Below, piece after piece: positions 26,685 to 36,391 of a DNA stretch of 64,000 nt; the first letter of the stretch is position 1, and each line of letters opens with the position of its first letter. Location of the stretch: contig NZ_JAINFJ010000013.1 of the NCBI RefSeq assembly GCF_019966595.1, positions 34,448 through 98,447 of the forward strand, written 5' to 3'. Under the pieces are notes generated by a model. That model did no database searches and had not been told where the DNA came from. It saw only the letters and a list, made by a program, of their open reading frames with translations. The DNA comes from Oricola indica. Its GTDB lineage: Bacteria > Pseudomonadota > Alphaproteobacteria > Rhizobiales > Rhizobiaceae. Made by a program: the position numbers and the translations under genes.

Positions 26685-27833
26685 ATGCTGGAATTTGTGA
26701 CGGGCTTGTTTTCGACAAACGGCTTCATCCTCGGAACTCTCGTTCCGTTTCTCTTCGTTCTTCTGATCGTCGTTTTCGTCCACGAACTGGGCCATTATCT
26801 CGTTGGCCGCTGGTGCGGCATCGGAGCCAAGGTTTTCTCGGTCGGTTTCGGTCCGGAACTGGTCGGATTCAACGACCGGCGCGGAACGCGGTGGCGCCTT
26901 TCCTGGATACCGCTTGGCGGCTACGTGAAATTCGTCGGCGACATGAATGCGGCATCCGTCCCGGAAGGGCATGACGACTCGCTGACGCCGGAAGAAGAGG
27001 CGCAGGCATTCCAGAACAAGTCGGTCGGCCGCCGCGCCGCGACGGTATTTGCCGGACCTTTCGCGAATTTCGTCTTCGCGGTCGTCATCTTCACCACGAT
27101 ATTCTCCGTCTATGGCCGCGGCGTCGCGGACCCAGTGGTTTCGGAAGTTCGGCCCGACAGCGTTGCCGAACAGGTCGGCATCATGCCGGGCGACAAATTC
27201 GTCAGCGTGGACGGCATTGCGGTGAAGCAGTTCTCCGATGTCCAGCGCTACGTCGCCGTGCGCTGGGGCGAGCCCATCGAAATGGTCATGGAGCGCGACG
27301 GCGAATTGCTGACCTTCGAAGTCACGCCGGAGCGTCTCGAGATCGAGGACCGGTTCGGTAACAAGATGGAGCAGGGCATCATCGGTGTCCTCAATGATCG
27401 GCAGACCGGCGGGCACCGTATCGAGCGTTATGGAGTCGGCGAATCGTTCGTCATGGCGGTCAAGGAGACCGCCTTCGTGATCCAGCGCACGGGCGGCTAT
27501 ATCGCGGGTATATTTTCCGGACGCGAAAAGCCGGACCAGATCGGCGGGCCCATTCGTGTCGCACAGATGTCCGGACAGGTCGCGACGCTCGGATTCGTCG
27601 CTCTGTTCAATCTGGCGGCAATCCTTTCCATTTCGATCGGATTGTTGAATTTATTGCCGGTGCCTGTTCTGGACGGCGGACATCTCGTATTCTACTTTTT
27701 CGAGGCGCTGCGGGGGCGTCCAGTGCCAGAACGGACGCAGGAGTACGGTTACCGAATCGGTTTCGGTTTGATACTGGGACTGATGGTGTTTGCGACCTGG
27801 AATGATGTTTCGTCGCTGTTGGGAGGAAGCTAG
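26685..27833 (+). CDS. rseP: RIP metalloprotease RseP (site-2 protease)
   Basis: Intramembrane zinc protease that cleaves anti-sigma factors and signal peptides. The active site HELGH lies in VFVHELGHYLVGR (about residues 33-45). A PDZ domain follows (VSEVRPDSVAEQVGIMPGDKFVSVDG, about 150-175), and the third catalytic residue is in LLPVPVLDGGHLVF near residue 325. Four transmembrane segments are seen. The ATG at 26685 (or the GTG just before it) fits; the frame is open far upstream but antisense to meaning there. Length is 382. Confidence 0.96.
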   Translation: MLEFVTGLFSTNGFILGTLVPFLFVLLIVVFVHELGHYLVGRWCGIGAKVFSVGFGPELVGFNDRRGTRWRLSWIPLGGYVKFVGDMNAASVPEGHDDSLTPEEEAQAFQNKSVGRRAATVFAGPFANFVFAVVIFTTIFSVYGRGVADPVVSEVRPDSVAEQVGIMPGDKFVSVDGIAVKQFSDVQRYVAVRWGEPIEMVMERDGELLTFEVTPERLEIEDRFGNKMEQGIIGVLNDRQTGGHRIERYGVGESFVMAVKETAFVIQRTGGYIAGIFSGREKPDQIGGPIRVAQMSGQVATLGFVALFNLAAILSISIGLLNLLPVPVLDGGHLVFYFFEALRGRPVPERTQEYGYRIGFGLILGLMVFATWNDVSSLLGGS

Positions 27834-27929
27834 TTCGGATTTTATGCGAATTGTTTACCATCGCAGAAGATCTCGCGTGACGATTTTGCCACGCAGGTCA
27901 GGTTCGTAAACGCATTTTAACGCAAACCC

Positions 27930-27957
27930 TTGCGTGTGAAATCAAAGCCTGTAATAC
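27930..27957 (+). promoter_or_regulatory. Candidate bamA promoter
   Basis: TTGCGT at 27930-27935 and TAATAC at 27952-27957 with a 16-bp spacer, about 70 bp before the bamA start, in the 194-bp gap after rseP. Confidence 0.5.
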
Positions 27958-28027
27958 GGTGAATTCAATGATTTATGTTTGTGCTACCCGATCTGGGGAC
28001 GGACGCGGGAAGAGGGGAAAGAACCCA

Positions 28028-30352
28028 ATGAAGACAGCACCACGGATGTTAAGCGCCGTTTCGGCGATTGCTCTGGCGCTGACGCCCGCAGTTGGCGGCG
28101 GAATTGCACTCACTCTTGGTTCGGTCTCTGCTGCCGAAGCGGCTGTAGCCCGCGCGATCTCTGTTCGCGGAAATCAGCGCGTCGCAAACGGCACCGTAGC
28201 GGACCTGATCGGCTTCCGGGCCGGCGCGAACTACTCTGCGGCCGATATCGATGACGCCGTGAAGAAGCTCTTCGCAACCGGCCTGTTTTCCGATGTGGAT
28301 GTTTCGGTCTCCGGCGGCACGCTGGTCGTCGTTGTCTCTGAACTCTCCATCGTCAATCAGGTTATCTTCCGCGGCAACCGCAAGCAGAAGGACGATCGTC
28401 TGCGTGGCGTCGTCAGGCTTGCGCCGCGCGGGACCTTCGATCAGGCGACGCTCGACGCGGACGTGGAAGCGATTCGTGGCGCCTATGGCGCAATCGGCCG
28501 TAACGATGTGAGCGTCTATCCGGAAGTCGTCGACCTCGGCGACAACCGCGTCAATGTCGTCTTCCAGATCGACGAGGGCGGCCGCACGAAGATCACGCAG
28601 ATCAATATTATCGGCAACAACGCGTTCAGCGACCGTCGTCTGCAGGGCGTGATTTCGACCAAGAAAAGCAATCCGCTTTCATGGCTGACCCGCTCCGACA
28701 TCTACGACGACCAGCGTCTGGCCGCGGATGAAGAGCAGCTTCGCCGCTTCTACTTCAATCGCGGCTATGCGGATTTCCGTATCCTGTCGTCGTCGGGCGA
28801 TATCGATCCGAATACCGGAAATGTCGTCGTCACGATCGAGGTTGATGAAGGCGAGCGCTACAAATTCGGCATGGTCGATATCGACAGCACCGTGAGCGGT
28901 GTCGGGTCGGAGGAACTCCGCTCGACGGTTTCGACTCGCGATGGCGCGATCTACAGCGCGGAAGACGTGGAAGACACGCTGATCGCGATGTCGGAGCGGC
29001 TTGCCACCGAAGGCTTCCCATTCGCAGAAGTGACGCCGGTCGGAAACCGCAATTTCGAGACCCGCACCATTGATGTCTCCTACGTGATCGACCAGGGCCA
29101 GCGCGCCTTTGTCGAGCGTATCGAGATCATGGGCAATGCGCGTACCCGCGACTATGTCATCCGCCGCGAGTTCGATCTCGCTGAGGGCGATGCGTTCAAC
29201 CAGACTCTGCTTCGCCGCGCGCAGCGTCGACTCGAAAGGCTCGATTATTTCGAGCGGGTCGATATTACGACGCGTCCTGGATCGGCTCCCGATCGGGTTA
29301 TTATCGTCGTCAATGCTGTCGACAAATCGACCGGTGAATTCGGTATCGGCGCAGGCTACACAACGGCTGGCGCAGGGTCTTCGGGTGGTGTCTCGGTCGA
29401 AGCGAGCGTTGTCGAGCGCAACTTCCTTGGCCGCGGACAAACGATTCGCATCAGCGCCGGCGGCGGTGTGGATAACCGGACCTACAACATCTCGTTCACC
29501 GAGCCGTATTTCCTCGGTTACCGGCTTGCGCTGACCGGTGCGGCTTATCGCAAGACGAAAGACTATACCGGTTACGACCTCGCATCGACAGGCGGAAGCA
29601 TCAGCTTCGGGTTGCCGATCACGCATGATCTGAGCGCGAATATCGGCTACAAGTTCCAGCAGGACGAGTATTCGAATGTCACGGGCTCGATCTCGGATGT
29701 GTACGGGGTTGACGTCACTGAAGGTGGCACCTGGACTGAATCGGCGGTGTTCTACGGTCTGACCTACAACACAGTCGATAGCCCGCAGGATCCGCATGAA
29801 GGTTTGTATCTTCGTTTCGGACAGGAATTCGCGGGCGTTGGCGGCGATGCCCGCCATGTGAAATCGACGGTCTCCGGCGCGTATTACAAGACCTTGTCGG
29901 ACGAGGCTGATCTGGTCGGCATGCTCAAGTTTGGCGCCGGCAATATCACCGGAATCGGGCAGGACGTGCGTTCAATCGACCACTTCCAGCTCGGCGCGAA
30001 GCATATTCGCGGCTTCGCGACAAACGGCATCGGTCCGACCGATGCTGCGGGTGACCATGTTGGCGGCAAGACCTATTTCAATGCCACTGCGGAAGCACAG
30101 TTCCCGCTGCCGGCCTTCCCGAGGGATCTCGGCCTGAAGGGTTCGGTCTTTGCGGACGCTGCGACATTGTACGGGCACGACGACACCACGAATGCGATGA
30201 ACACCGCCATGGAATGGCGCGCATCTGCGGGTATCGGCCTTATATGGGACTCTCCGTTCGCGCCATTGCGGTTCGACTATGCCTGGCCGCTCATGAAAGA
30301 GCCGACGGACAAGGTGCAGAATTTCAACTTCTCCATCTCGACCGCATTCTGA
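28028..30352 (+). CDS. bamA: Outer membrane protein assembly factor BamA
   Basis: Central beta-barrel of the BAM complex that inserts outer-membrane proteins. The 774 residues comprise a signal peptide (about 1-38), five POTRA domains to about residue 400 (the first around ISVRGNQRVANGTVADLIGF, others marked by GNRKQKDDRLRGVV, GNNAFSDRRL and GNARTRDYVIRREF) and a 16-strand barrel. The barrel has FLGRGQTIRISAG, KHIRGFATNGIGP (lid-lock RGF) and a terminal Phe in NFSISTAF. The ATG at 28028 has a GAGGGGAAAG ribosome binding site; an earlier in-frame start at 27959 overlaps the promoter's transcription start. Confidence 0.97.
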   Translation: MKTAPRMLSAVSAIALALTPAVGGGIALTLGSVSAAEAAVARAISVRGNQRVANGTVADLIGFRAGANYSAADIDDAVKKLFATGLFSDVDVSVSGGTLVVVVSELSIVNQVIFRGNRKQKDDRLRGVVRLAPRGTFDQATLDADVEAIRGAYGAIGRNDVSVYPEVVDLGDNRVNVVFQIDEGGRTKITQINIIGNNAFSDRRLQGVISTKKSNPLSWLTRSDIYDDQRLAADEEQLRRFYFNRGYADFRILSSSGDIDPNTGNVVVTIEVDEGERYKFGMVDIDSTVSGVGSEELRSTVSTRDGAIYSAEDVEDTLIAMSERLATEGFPFAEVTPVGNRNFETRTIDVSYVIDQGQRAFVERIEIMGNARTRDYVIRREFDLAEGDAFNQTLLRRAQRRLERLDYFERVDITTRPGSAPDRVIIVVNAVDKSTGEFGIGAGYTTAGAGSSGGVSVEASVVERNFLGRGQTIRISAGGGVDNRTYNISFTEPYFLGYRLALTGAAYRKTKDYTGYDLASTGGSISFGLPITHDLSANIGYKFQQDEYSNVTGSISDVYGVDVTEGGTWTESAVFYGLTYNTVDSPQDPHEGLYLRFGQEFAGVGGDARHVKSTVSGAYYKTLSDEADLVGMLKFGAGNITGIGQDVRSIDHFQLGAKHIRGFATNGIGPTDAAGDHVGGKTYFNATAEAQFPLPAFPRDLGLKGSVFADAATLYGHDDTTNAMNTAMEWRASAGIGLIWDSPFAPLRFDYAWPLMKEPTDKVQNFNFSISTAF

Positions 30353-30358
30353 TAGAAC

Positions 30359-30385
30359 GGCCCGGCAAGAAGCCGGGCCTTTTTT
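30359..30385 (+). terminator. Rho-independent terminator between bamA and lpxD
   Basis: Perfect 8-bp stem GGCCCGGC/GCCGGGCC (30359-30366 with 30372-30379), AAGAA loop, six Ts. It ends only 4 bp before the lpxD start codon. Confidence 0.85.
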
Positions 30386-30388
30386 CTC

Positions 30389-31474
30389 GTGCTTGAATCA
30401 CAGCCCAATTTCCATAAGCCCATTGCGGAACTGAGCGTCGCCGCCGTCGCGGAACTGTGCGGCGGACGTGTAGCAGATGGTTTGAACGGATCGACCCGGA
30501 TTTCCGGTCTGTCGTCGCTGGATGATCCGCGCAACGGCTCTCTCGTTTTCGTACAGTCATCGACAAGCGCCGAGAAACTCGCGGCGCTCTCGAAAGTCGC
30601 TGCCATACTGTGCAACGAGAAGGGACTTGCCGCTCTTCCCGGTGGTCCCGCCAAGATAGTCGTATCGTCACCGCATGCGGCATTCGCCGCGATCGGCTGC
30701 CATCTGTTCCCTGACAGTCTCGGGCCGGGCCGGGCGAATGCGAGCGACGGGTTTACGACGGACTATCCCGATGCACATGTTTCCCGGCTCGCGCAAATCG
30801 AGGACGGTGTCGTCATCGGTGCCGGCGCGGTCATCGGCGATCATGTCGCTATTGGCCGCAACACGATCATCGGTTCGAACGCGGTCATAGCCGATCATTG
30901 CCAGATCGGCCGCGAATGCCGGATCGGTCCGCTTGCGGATATCCAGTATGCGTTGATCGGAAACGGCGTGATCCTTCACGGCGGGGCGCGTATCGGACAG
31001 GACGGCTTCGGCTATGTCCCGGGTCCGGAAGGTCTCCAGAAGGTGCCGCAGCTCGGTCGCGTCATCCTCCAGGACCGTGTAGAGATTGGCGCCAACGCGA
31101 CGGTCGATCGTGGCGCGCTTGACGATACGGTGATTGGCGAAGGCACAAAAATAGACAATCTTGTCCAGATCGCGCACAACGTCAGGATCGGACGGCATTG
31201 TGCGATCGCGGCCCATACCGGCCTTTCGGGAAGCGTCGTCATCGGCGATGGATGCCTTCTTGGAGGTGCCGTCGGGATCGCCGATCACGTGACGATTGGT
31301 TCCGGTGTGCAGATTGCTGCGTCGTCCGGCGTGATGCATGATATTCCCGATGGCGAACGCTGGGCCGGCACTCCGGCGCGTCCTTACAAGGAGTTTTTTC
31401 GCCAGTCTGCGGCGTTGCGTAAACTTGCGGCCGCCGATAAGAAGCCGAAAAACAAGAAACAGCAGGACAGTTGA
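30389..31474 (+). CDS. lpxD: UDP-3-O-acylglucosamine N-acyltransferase LpxD
   Basis: Third step of lipid A synthesis: adds the N-linked hydroxyacyl chain. An N-terminal uridine-binding domain ([31 protein letters not shown]) is followed by a left-handed hexapeptide beta-helix from about residue 130, with the catalytic His in [13 protein letters not shown] Lys-rich tail ends the 361 residues. The GTG at 30389 is the only start that keeps the N-domain. It has no visible ribosome binding site and sits directly after a terminator, which is odd. The stop overlaps fabZ by one base. Confidence 0.95.
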   Translation: MLESQPNFHKPIAELSVAAVAELCGGRVADGLNGSTRISGLSSLDDPRNGSLVFVQSSTSAEKLAALSKVAAILCNEKGLAALPGGPAKIVVSSPHAAFAAIGCHLFPDSLGPGRANASDGFTTDYPDAHVSRLAQIEDGVVIGAGAVIGDHVAIGRNTIIGSNAVIADHCQIGRECRIGPLADIQYALIGNGVILHGGARIGQDGFGYVPGPEGLQKVPQLGRVILQDRVEIGANATVDRGALDDTVIGEGTKIDNLVQIAHNVRIGRHCAIAAHTGLSGSVVIGDGCLLGGAVGIADHVTIGSGVQIAASSGVMHDIPDGERWAGTPARPYKEFFRQSAALRKLAAADKKPKNKKQQDS

Positions 31475-31953
31475 TGACCGAATCCGAAGGACAGGCCGCG
31501 ATCCTGGAGGCAGCCGATATTCAGGAGATCATGCAGCTGTTGCCGCATCGCTACCCGTTTTTGCTGATCGACAAGATCGTCGATATCGACGGCGAGCAGT
31601 CGGCGGTGGGCATCAAGAACGTCACGGCGAGCGAGCCGCACTTTCAGGGCCATTTTCCGAATCTGCCGATCATGCCGGGTGTTCTCATGATCGAGGGCAT
31701 GGCGCAAACCGCCGCCGCAATCGGCGTTCGCGCGCGCAAGTCCGAGAAATCGGCGCTCGTGTTCTTCATGACGATCGACAATGCGAAATTTCGCCGACCG
31801 GTCGTTCCGGGGGACGTGCTGGAGTACCATGTGTCCCTGATGAAGAAGCGGGGCACGGTGTGCCGTTACGCGTGCGTGGCCAAGGTCGGCGGTGAAAAGG
31901 TCGCTGAAGCCGAACTGACCGCGAAACTGTCCTTCGATTACGGAGAGGACTGA
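31474..31953 (+). CDS. fabZ: 3-hydroxyacyl-ACP dehydratase FabZ
   Basis: Dehydrates 3-hydroxyacyl-ACP in fatty acid elongation and competes with lipid A synthesis for hydroxyacyl-ACP. The hot-dog fold protein shows [14 protein letters not shown] with the catalytic His, [23 protein letters not shown] with the catalytic Glu, and the [13 protein letters not shown] strand. Its ATG at 31474 overlaps the lpxD stop (TGATG). lpxA follows two bases after its stop. Length is 159, as expected. Confidence 0.97.
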   Translation: MTESEGQAAILEAADIQEIMQLLPHRYPFLLIDKIVDIDGEQSAVGIKNVTASEPHFQGHFPNLPIMPGVLMIEGMAQTAAAIGVRARKSEKSALVFFMTIDNAKFRRPVVPGDVLEYHVSLMKKRGTVCRYACVAKVGGEKVAEAELTAKLSFDYGED

Positions 31954-31955
31954 TC

Positions 31956-32792
31956 GTGGAAATGAGCCAGTCTCCTTCGATTCACCCGACGGCGATTGTC
32001 GAACCAGGCGCCGAACTTGGTTCCGGCGTCCGCATCGGACCGTTCTGTCATATCGGACCGCTTGCCGTTATCGGCGACAACGTGGAACTGATGAGCCATG
32101 TCGTCGTGATGGGCGATACGACGATTGGAGAAAACTGCCGCGTCTTTCCGCATGCCATTCTCGGCGCGGAGCCGCAGAATACGGCCTACAAGGGCGAGCG
32201 CACAAAGCTGGTGATCGGGCGTAATGCGACGATCCGCGAAGGCGTCACCATGCACACCGGGACTGGGTCTTCGCGGGGCATCACGACCGTTGGCGACAAC
32301 TGTATGTTCCTAGCCTATTCGCATATCGCCCATGATTGCGTGCTGGGTGACAATGTCACCTTTGCAAACAATGTGATGATCGGCGGCCACGCGGTCATCG
32401 GAGACCGTGTCATCATCGGTGGTGGTGCGGGCGTTCACCAGTTTTGCCGCGTTGGACACCATTCCTTTATCGGTGGTCTCGCCGCGGTTACGAAGGATGT
32501 CATTCCCTATGCCCTGGTCATGGGCAATCGTGCGTTCCTGGCCGGTCCGAACCTTGTCGGATTGAAGCGCTCCGGTATGGACAGGTCTGAGATCAATGTC
32601 TTGCGCCGCGCCTACAAGAGCCTGTTTGCATACGAACTGGGTTCGATGCGCGAAAACGCGGCCCGATTGCTCGAAGAGCACAAGGACCTCGACTCGGTAC
32701 GCGATATTGCGGAGTTCATTCTGGCGCCTGGCAATCACAAATACATGACGCCGTTGAGTGACTTTCGGGCGCGCATGGCCGACGGCGAGTGA
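31956..32792 (+). CDS. lpxA: Acyl-ACP--UDP-N-acetylglucosamine O-acyltransferase LpxA
   Basis: First step of lipid A synthesis. The hexapeptide beta-helix starts at SIHPTAIVEPGAELGSGV; the catalytic His lies in YSHIAHDCVLG. The helical C-domain has LVGLKRSGMDRSEINVLRRAYKSLF. The GTG at 31956 has GGAGAGG seven bases upstream and is preferred to the ATG at 31962. Length is 278, slightly longer than the E. coli enzyme. It is cotranscribed with fabZ and lpxI. Confidence 0.97.
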   Translation: MEMSQSPSIHPTAIVEPGAELGSGVRIGPFCHIGPLAVIGDNVELMSHVVVMGDTTIGENCRVFPHAILGAEPQNTAYKGERTKLVIGRNATIREGVTMHTGTGSSRGITTVGDNCMFLAYSHIAHDCVLGDNVTFANNVMIGGHAVIGDRVIIGGGAGVHQFCRVGHHSFIGGLAAVTKDVIPYALVMGNRAFLAGPNLVGLKRSGMDRSEINVLRRAYKSLFAYELGSMRENAARLLEEHKDLDSVRDIAEFILAPGNHKYMTPLSDFRARMADGE

Positions 32793-32795
32793 CCG

Positions 32796-33680
32796 ATGCC
32801 AGCCGTCGCCTCCGCCAGTGACGGACGTGTCGTTATCATCGCCGGCGGCGGAAACATTCCTCTCTTCGTTGCCGAAACGCTCGCCGAGCAGGGCCGCAAC
32901 CCCTTCATCGTTGCGCTCGAGGGAGAGGCCGATCCCGCCGTCTCTCGTTTCGAGCACGAATACATTCATACGTCCCACATAGGGGTGCTGCTCTCGATAC
33001 TGGAGCGGGTCCGGCCGGCGGATGTGGTCATGGTGGGCAGCGCGAAACAGCGTCCAAGCCTCTGGCGCATAAGGCCGGACTGGACGACGTTCCGGCTGGC
33101 TGCGAAATTCCTTCCCAAGCTCAAATCCGGTGACGATTCTCTGTTGCGCGGCGTCGTCGAGATGATCGAAGAGGCCGGATTTCGCGTGCGGGGCGTACAC
33201 GAGCTCGTTCCCGAGTTGCTCGCCTCCGAAGGCCATATCGCCGGCCCGGCTCCGACAGCGGCAGACGGGGAGAGCATCGCGACCGCGGTCAATGGAGCAC
33301 TTGCTCTCGGCCGGCTTGACGCCGGTCAGGCTTGTGTTGCGATCGGCCGTCGCATCGTCGCACTCGAAGGGGCAGAGGGAACCGACCAGATGCTCTTGCG
33401 CGTCGCCGAGTTGCGAAAGGAAGGGCGTATCCCGGATCGCCGGGGTGGCGTCCTCGTCAAACTGGCAAAACCCGGCCAGGAAATCCGTGCCGACCTGCCC
33501 ACGATAGGGCGCGTTACGGTGCAGAACGCCCACGCCGCGAAGCTGAAGGGCATTTGCGTGCATGCCGGTCGCGCCCTCATTTCCGATCATGACGCGACCT
33601 GTGCGAAGGCGGAGGAGCTCGGCATTTTCCTGCACGGGATCCACCCGGAAACCACTGCCGGAGGAACCGGGCGCCAATGA
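32796..33680 (+). CDS. lpxI: UDP-2,3-diacylglucosamine diphosphatase LpxI
   Basis: Cleaves UDP-2,3-diacylglucosamine to lipid X; LpxI replaces the unrelated LpxH in most alphaproteobacteria. The 294 residues show the DUF1009 pattern: VVIIAGGGNIPLFVAETLAEQG at the N-terminus, VGSAKQRPSLWRIRPDW in the middle, and the C-terminal domain with GCAEGTDQML-like EGAEGTDQMLLRVAEL and KLAKPGQEIRADLPTIG. The start lies 3 bp after lpxA and the stop overlaps lpxB by ATGA. Confidence 0.96.
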   Translation: MPAVASASDGRVVIIAGGGNIPLFVAETLAEQGRNPFIVALEGEADPAVSRFEHEYIHTSHIGVLLSILERVRPADVVMVGSAKQRPSLWRIRPDWTTFRLAAKFLPKLKSGDDSLLRGVVEMIEEAGFRVRGVHELVPELLASEGHIAGPAPTAADGESIATAVNGALALGRLDAGQACVAIGRRIVALEGAEGTDQMLLRVAELRKEGRIPDRRGGVLVKLAKPGQEIRADLPTIGRVTVQNAHAAKLKGICVHAGRALISDHDATCAKAEELGIFLHGIHPETTAGGTGRQ

Positions 33681-34864
33681 CGGTCAGTGATACATTGGTA
33701 CTCGGTATCGTCGCCGGAGAACAATCCGGCGAGAATCTTGCCATTGATCTTCTGGACTCGATCAAGACCCGGTCCGGACGCAACATCTCGCTCGTCGGTG
33801 TCGGCGGCGACCGGCTTCGGGAGAGGGGGCTCGACAGCGTGTTCGATGCGTCGGAGATCGCCATAACAGGCGTTTCCGGAGTGCTCGCCAGTCTGCCGCG
33901 CCTGTTTCTGCGCATTCGACAGACGGCGGATGCCCTGATCGCGGCGCGGCCAGACGCGATCGTGCTGATCGATAGTCCGGATTTTTCTCACCGGGTGGCA
34001 CGACGCGTGAAACGCGCCCTTCCGGATACGCCGATCGTGAAGTATGTCGCGCCGTCCGTTTGGGCCTGGCGGCCGGACCGTGCGCGCAAGATGGCCGGAC
34101 ATATTGACCACGTCCTTGCGATCCTTCCATTCGAGCCCGAGGTCATGCAACGCCTGGGCGGACCGCCAACGCACTATGTCGGGCATCCTCTGGCATCCGA
34201 CACTGAACTGGCGGATATCTGGACCAAGCGGGAGAGCCGTTCCCAACCGAACGGGAACGAGGCATTCGATCTGCTTCTCCTTCCCGGGTCGCGGGTCGGC
34301 GAGGTCAAGTCACTGATCGGCGATTTCGGGGCTGCCGTAGCGGAATTGAACCGGCGCGGACGAACGTTCCGCATCCTCATGCCGACCCTGCCGAAACTTG
34401 TCGGGTTCCTGGAAAGCGAGACTGCAAACTGGCCGGTCAAGCCGACGATCACCGTGGAGCATTCTCAAAAGTTGGATGCCTTTCGGCGCGCGGACGCGGC
34501 GCTGGCGGCGTCCGGGACCGTGATCCTCGAACTCGCGCTCGCCGGGGTGCCCGCGATCAGTTGCTATCGAACGGACGCCTTCATGAAGCCGTTCCTGCCG
34601 ATGATTAAGATCTGGACCGCGGCGCTCCCGAATCTCATATGCGACCGACCGGTCGTTCCGGAGTTCCTGGACACGACGATCAGGCCCGGCATGCTTGCGC
34701 GCTGGATCGAGGAGTTGGTCGCGCCGGAAAGCCTTGCCGCGAAGCGCCAGCTCGACGCATTTCGGGATATGCGGGAACTGATGGCGACACCCGAACGTCC
34801 GGGCATTTCGGCTGCCGGCGTCGTGCTGGCGGAACTAAAGAGCAAGTCCCCGTCGCAGCAATAG
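33677..34864 (+). CDS. lpxB: Lipid-A-disaccharide synthase LpxB
   Basis: GT19 glycosyltransferase that joins lipid X and UDP-diacylglucosamine into the beta-1,6 disaccharide of lipid A, at the inner leaflet. LGIVAGEQSGENLAIDLL (N-terminus), YVAPSVWAWRPDRARKMAGHIDHVLAILPFEPE-type stretches (SVWAWRPDRARK near residue 126), LLLPGSRVGEVKSL and ALAASGTVILELALAGVP are diagnostic. Length (395) is normal. It is the last gene of the lpx run, closed by a hairpin terminator. Confidence 0.97.
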   Translation: MTVSDTLVLGIVAGEQSGENLAIDLLDSIKTRSGRNISLVGVGGDRLRERGLDSVFDASEIAITGVSGVLASLPRLFLRIRQTADALIAARPDAIVLIDSPDFSHRVARRVKRALPDTPIVKYVAPSVWAWRPDRARKMAGHIDHVLAILPFEPEVMQRLGGPPTHYVGHPLASDTELADIWTKRESRSQPNGNEAFDLLLLPGSRVGEVKSLIGDFGAAVAELNRRGRTFRILMPTLPKLVGFLESETANWPVKPTITVEHSQKLDAFRRADAALAASGTVILELALAGVPAISCYRTDAFMKPFLPMIKIWTAALPNLICDRPVVPEFLDTTIRPGMLARWIEELVAPESLAAKRQLDAFRDMRELMATPERPGISAAGVVLAELKSKSPSQQ

Positions 34865-34868
34865 AAAA

Positions 34869-34896
34869 GGCCGGCCATCCTTTCGGAAAGCCGGCC
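34869..34896. terminator. Bidirectional terminator between lpxB and gltA
   Basis: Stem GGCCGGC/GCCGGCC (34869-34875 with 34890-34896) flanked by AAAA on the left and CAAAA on the right. On the minus strand it is followed by TTTTCTATT, a good fit for gltA. On the plus strand the tail is weaker. Confidence 0.75.
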
Positions 34897-34918
34897 CAAA
34901 ACGTCATGCAAGAATGCG

Positions 34919-36211
34919 TCAGCTGCGCTTGTTCATCGGCACGTAATCGCGTTTCGGCGCGCCGGTGTAGAGCTGGCGGGGCCGTCCGATGCGCTGGTTC
35001 GGATCCTCGATCATTTCCTTCCACTGGGCGATCCAGCCAACCGTGCGGGCGACGGAGAACAGCACCGTGAACATGTTGGTCGGGAAGCCGAGCGCACGCA
35101 GCGTGATGCCCGAATAGAAGTCGATATTCGGATACAGCTTCTTCTCGACGAAATAATCGTCGTGAAGCGCGATCTTTTCCAGTTCCATGGCGACTTCCAG
35201 CATCGGGTCGTCCTTGATGCCGAGTTCGCCAAGGACCTCATGCGTGGTCTTCTGCATGATCTTCGCGCGCGGGTCGTAGTTCTTGTAGACCCGGTGACCG
35301 AAGCCCATCAGGCGGAACGGATCGTTCTTGTCCTTCGCGCGCTCGATATATTCCGGTATACGGTCGACGCTGCCGATCTCGGCCAGCATGTTGAGCGCGG
35401 CTTCGTTGGCGCCGCCATGCGCCGGACCCCACAGGCAGGCGATGCCGGCCGCGATGCAGGCGAACGGATTTGCGCCGGAGGAGCCGGCAAGCCGCACGGT
35501 GGAGGTAGAGGCGTTCTGCTCGTGATCGGCATGCAGGATGAAGATACGGTCCATGGCGCGGGCCAGAACCGGATTCACCTCATATTCCTCGCAGGGGACC
35601 GCGAAACACATGCGCAGGAAGTTCGATGCGTAGTCGAGGTCATTCTGCGGATAAACGAAAGGCTGGCCGATGTGATATTTATAGGCCATGGCCGCGATCG
35701 TCGGCATCTTCGCGATCATGCGCATAGAGGCGACCATGCGCTGATGCGGATCGGAGATATCGGTCGAGTCGTGATAGAAGGCCGAAAGAGCGCCGACAGT
35801 GCCGCACATGACGGCCATCGGGTGTGCGTCGCGACGGAAGCCGGTGAAGAACCGGTTCATCTGCTCATGCACCATGGTGTGGCGCGTCACGCGGTAGTCG
35901 AAATCGGACTTCTGGGTCTTCGTCGGCAATTCGCCATAGAGCAGCAGGTAGCAGACTTCCAGGAAGTCGCCGTGCTCGGCCAGTTGCTCGATCGGATAGC
36001 CGCGATGAAGCAATGTGCCCTCATCGCCGTCGATGAAGGTGATTTCCGAATCGCAAGACGCGGTGGAGGTGAAACCCGGGTCGTAGGTAAACGCGCCGGT
36101 TTCCTTGTAGAGGCTGGATATGTCGATGACGTCCGGCCCGATAGAACCTTTGCGTACGGAGAAGTCATGCTCCTTACCCGAGAATGACAGTTTCGCAGTT
36201 TCCTCAGACAT
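34919..36211 (-). CDS. gltA: Citrate synthase (type II)
   Basis: Condenses oxaloacetate and acetyl-CoA to citrate, the entry step of the TCA cycle. The 430-residue protein is the hexameric Gram-negative type: a beta-rich N-domain ([21 protein letters not shown]) precedes the catalytic body. The signature [14 protein letters not shown] is present, with [23 protein letters not shown] before it and [19 protein letters not shown] near the end. The catalytic His, His and Asp fall in these motifs. It is monocistronic, with a terminator downstream; an AAGGAGA ribosome binding site precedes the ATG. Confidence 0.98.
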   Translation of the reverse strand: MSEETAKLSFSGKEHDFSVRKGSIGPDVIDISSLYKETGAFTYDPGFTSTASCDSEITFIDGDEGTLLHRGYPIEQLAEHGDFLEVCYLLLYGELPTKTQKSDFDYRVTRHTMVHEQMNRFFTGFRRDAHPMAVMCGTVGALSAFYHDSTDISDPHQRMVASMRMIAKMPTIAAMAYKYHIGQPFVYPQNDLDYASNFLRMCFAVPCEEYEVNPVLARAMDRIFILHADHEQNASTSTVRLAGSSGANPFACIAAGIACLWGPAHGGANEAALNMLAEIGSVDRIPEYIERAKDKNDPFRLMGFGHRVYKNYDPRAKIMQKTTHEVLGELGIKDDPMLEVAMELEKIALHDDYFVEKKLYPNIDFYSGITLRALGFPTNMFTVLFSVARTVGWIAQWKEMIEDPNQRIGRPRQLYTGAPKRDYVPMNKRS

Positions 36212-36391
36212 GATGTCTCCTTCTCAAACAAAACTTTTCACGGAAAAGACGTGAATTATTGCAATGCAGCATATTCCTGTATGAATGGTCCCGCGCTGGT
36301 TGCTACCGTATCCGCGACGCGCTGCCAAGCCAGCCTAAGGGCTTAATGCTGCGATGCATTATAAGTCTCGGAGCGCCTGTGAGAAAGCCTT

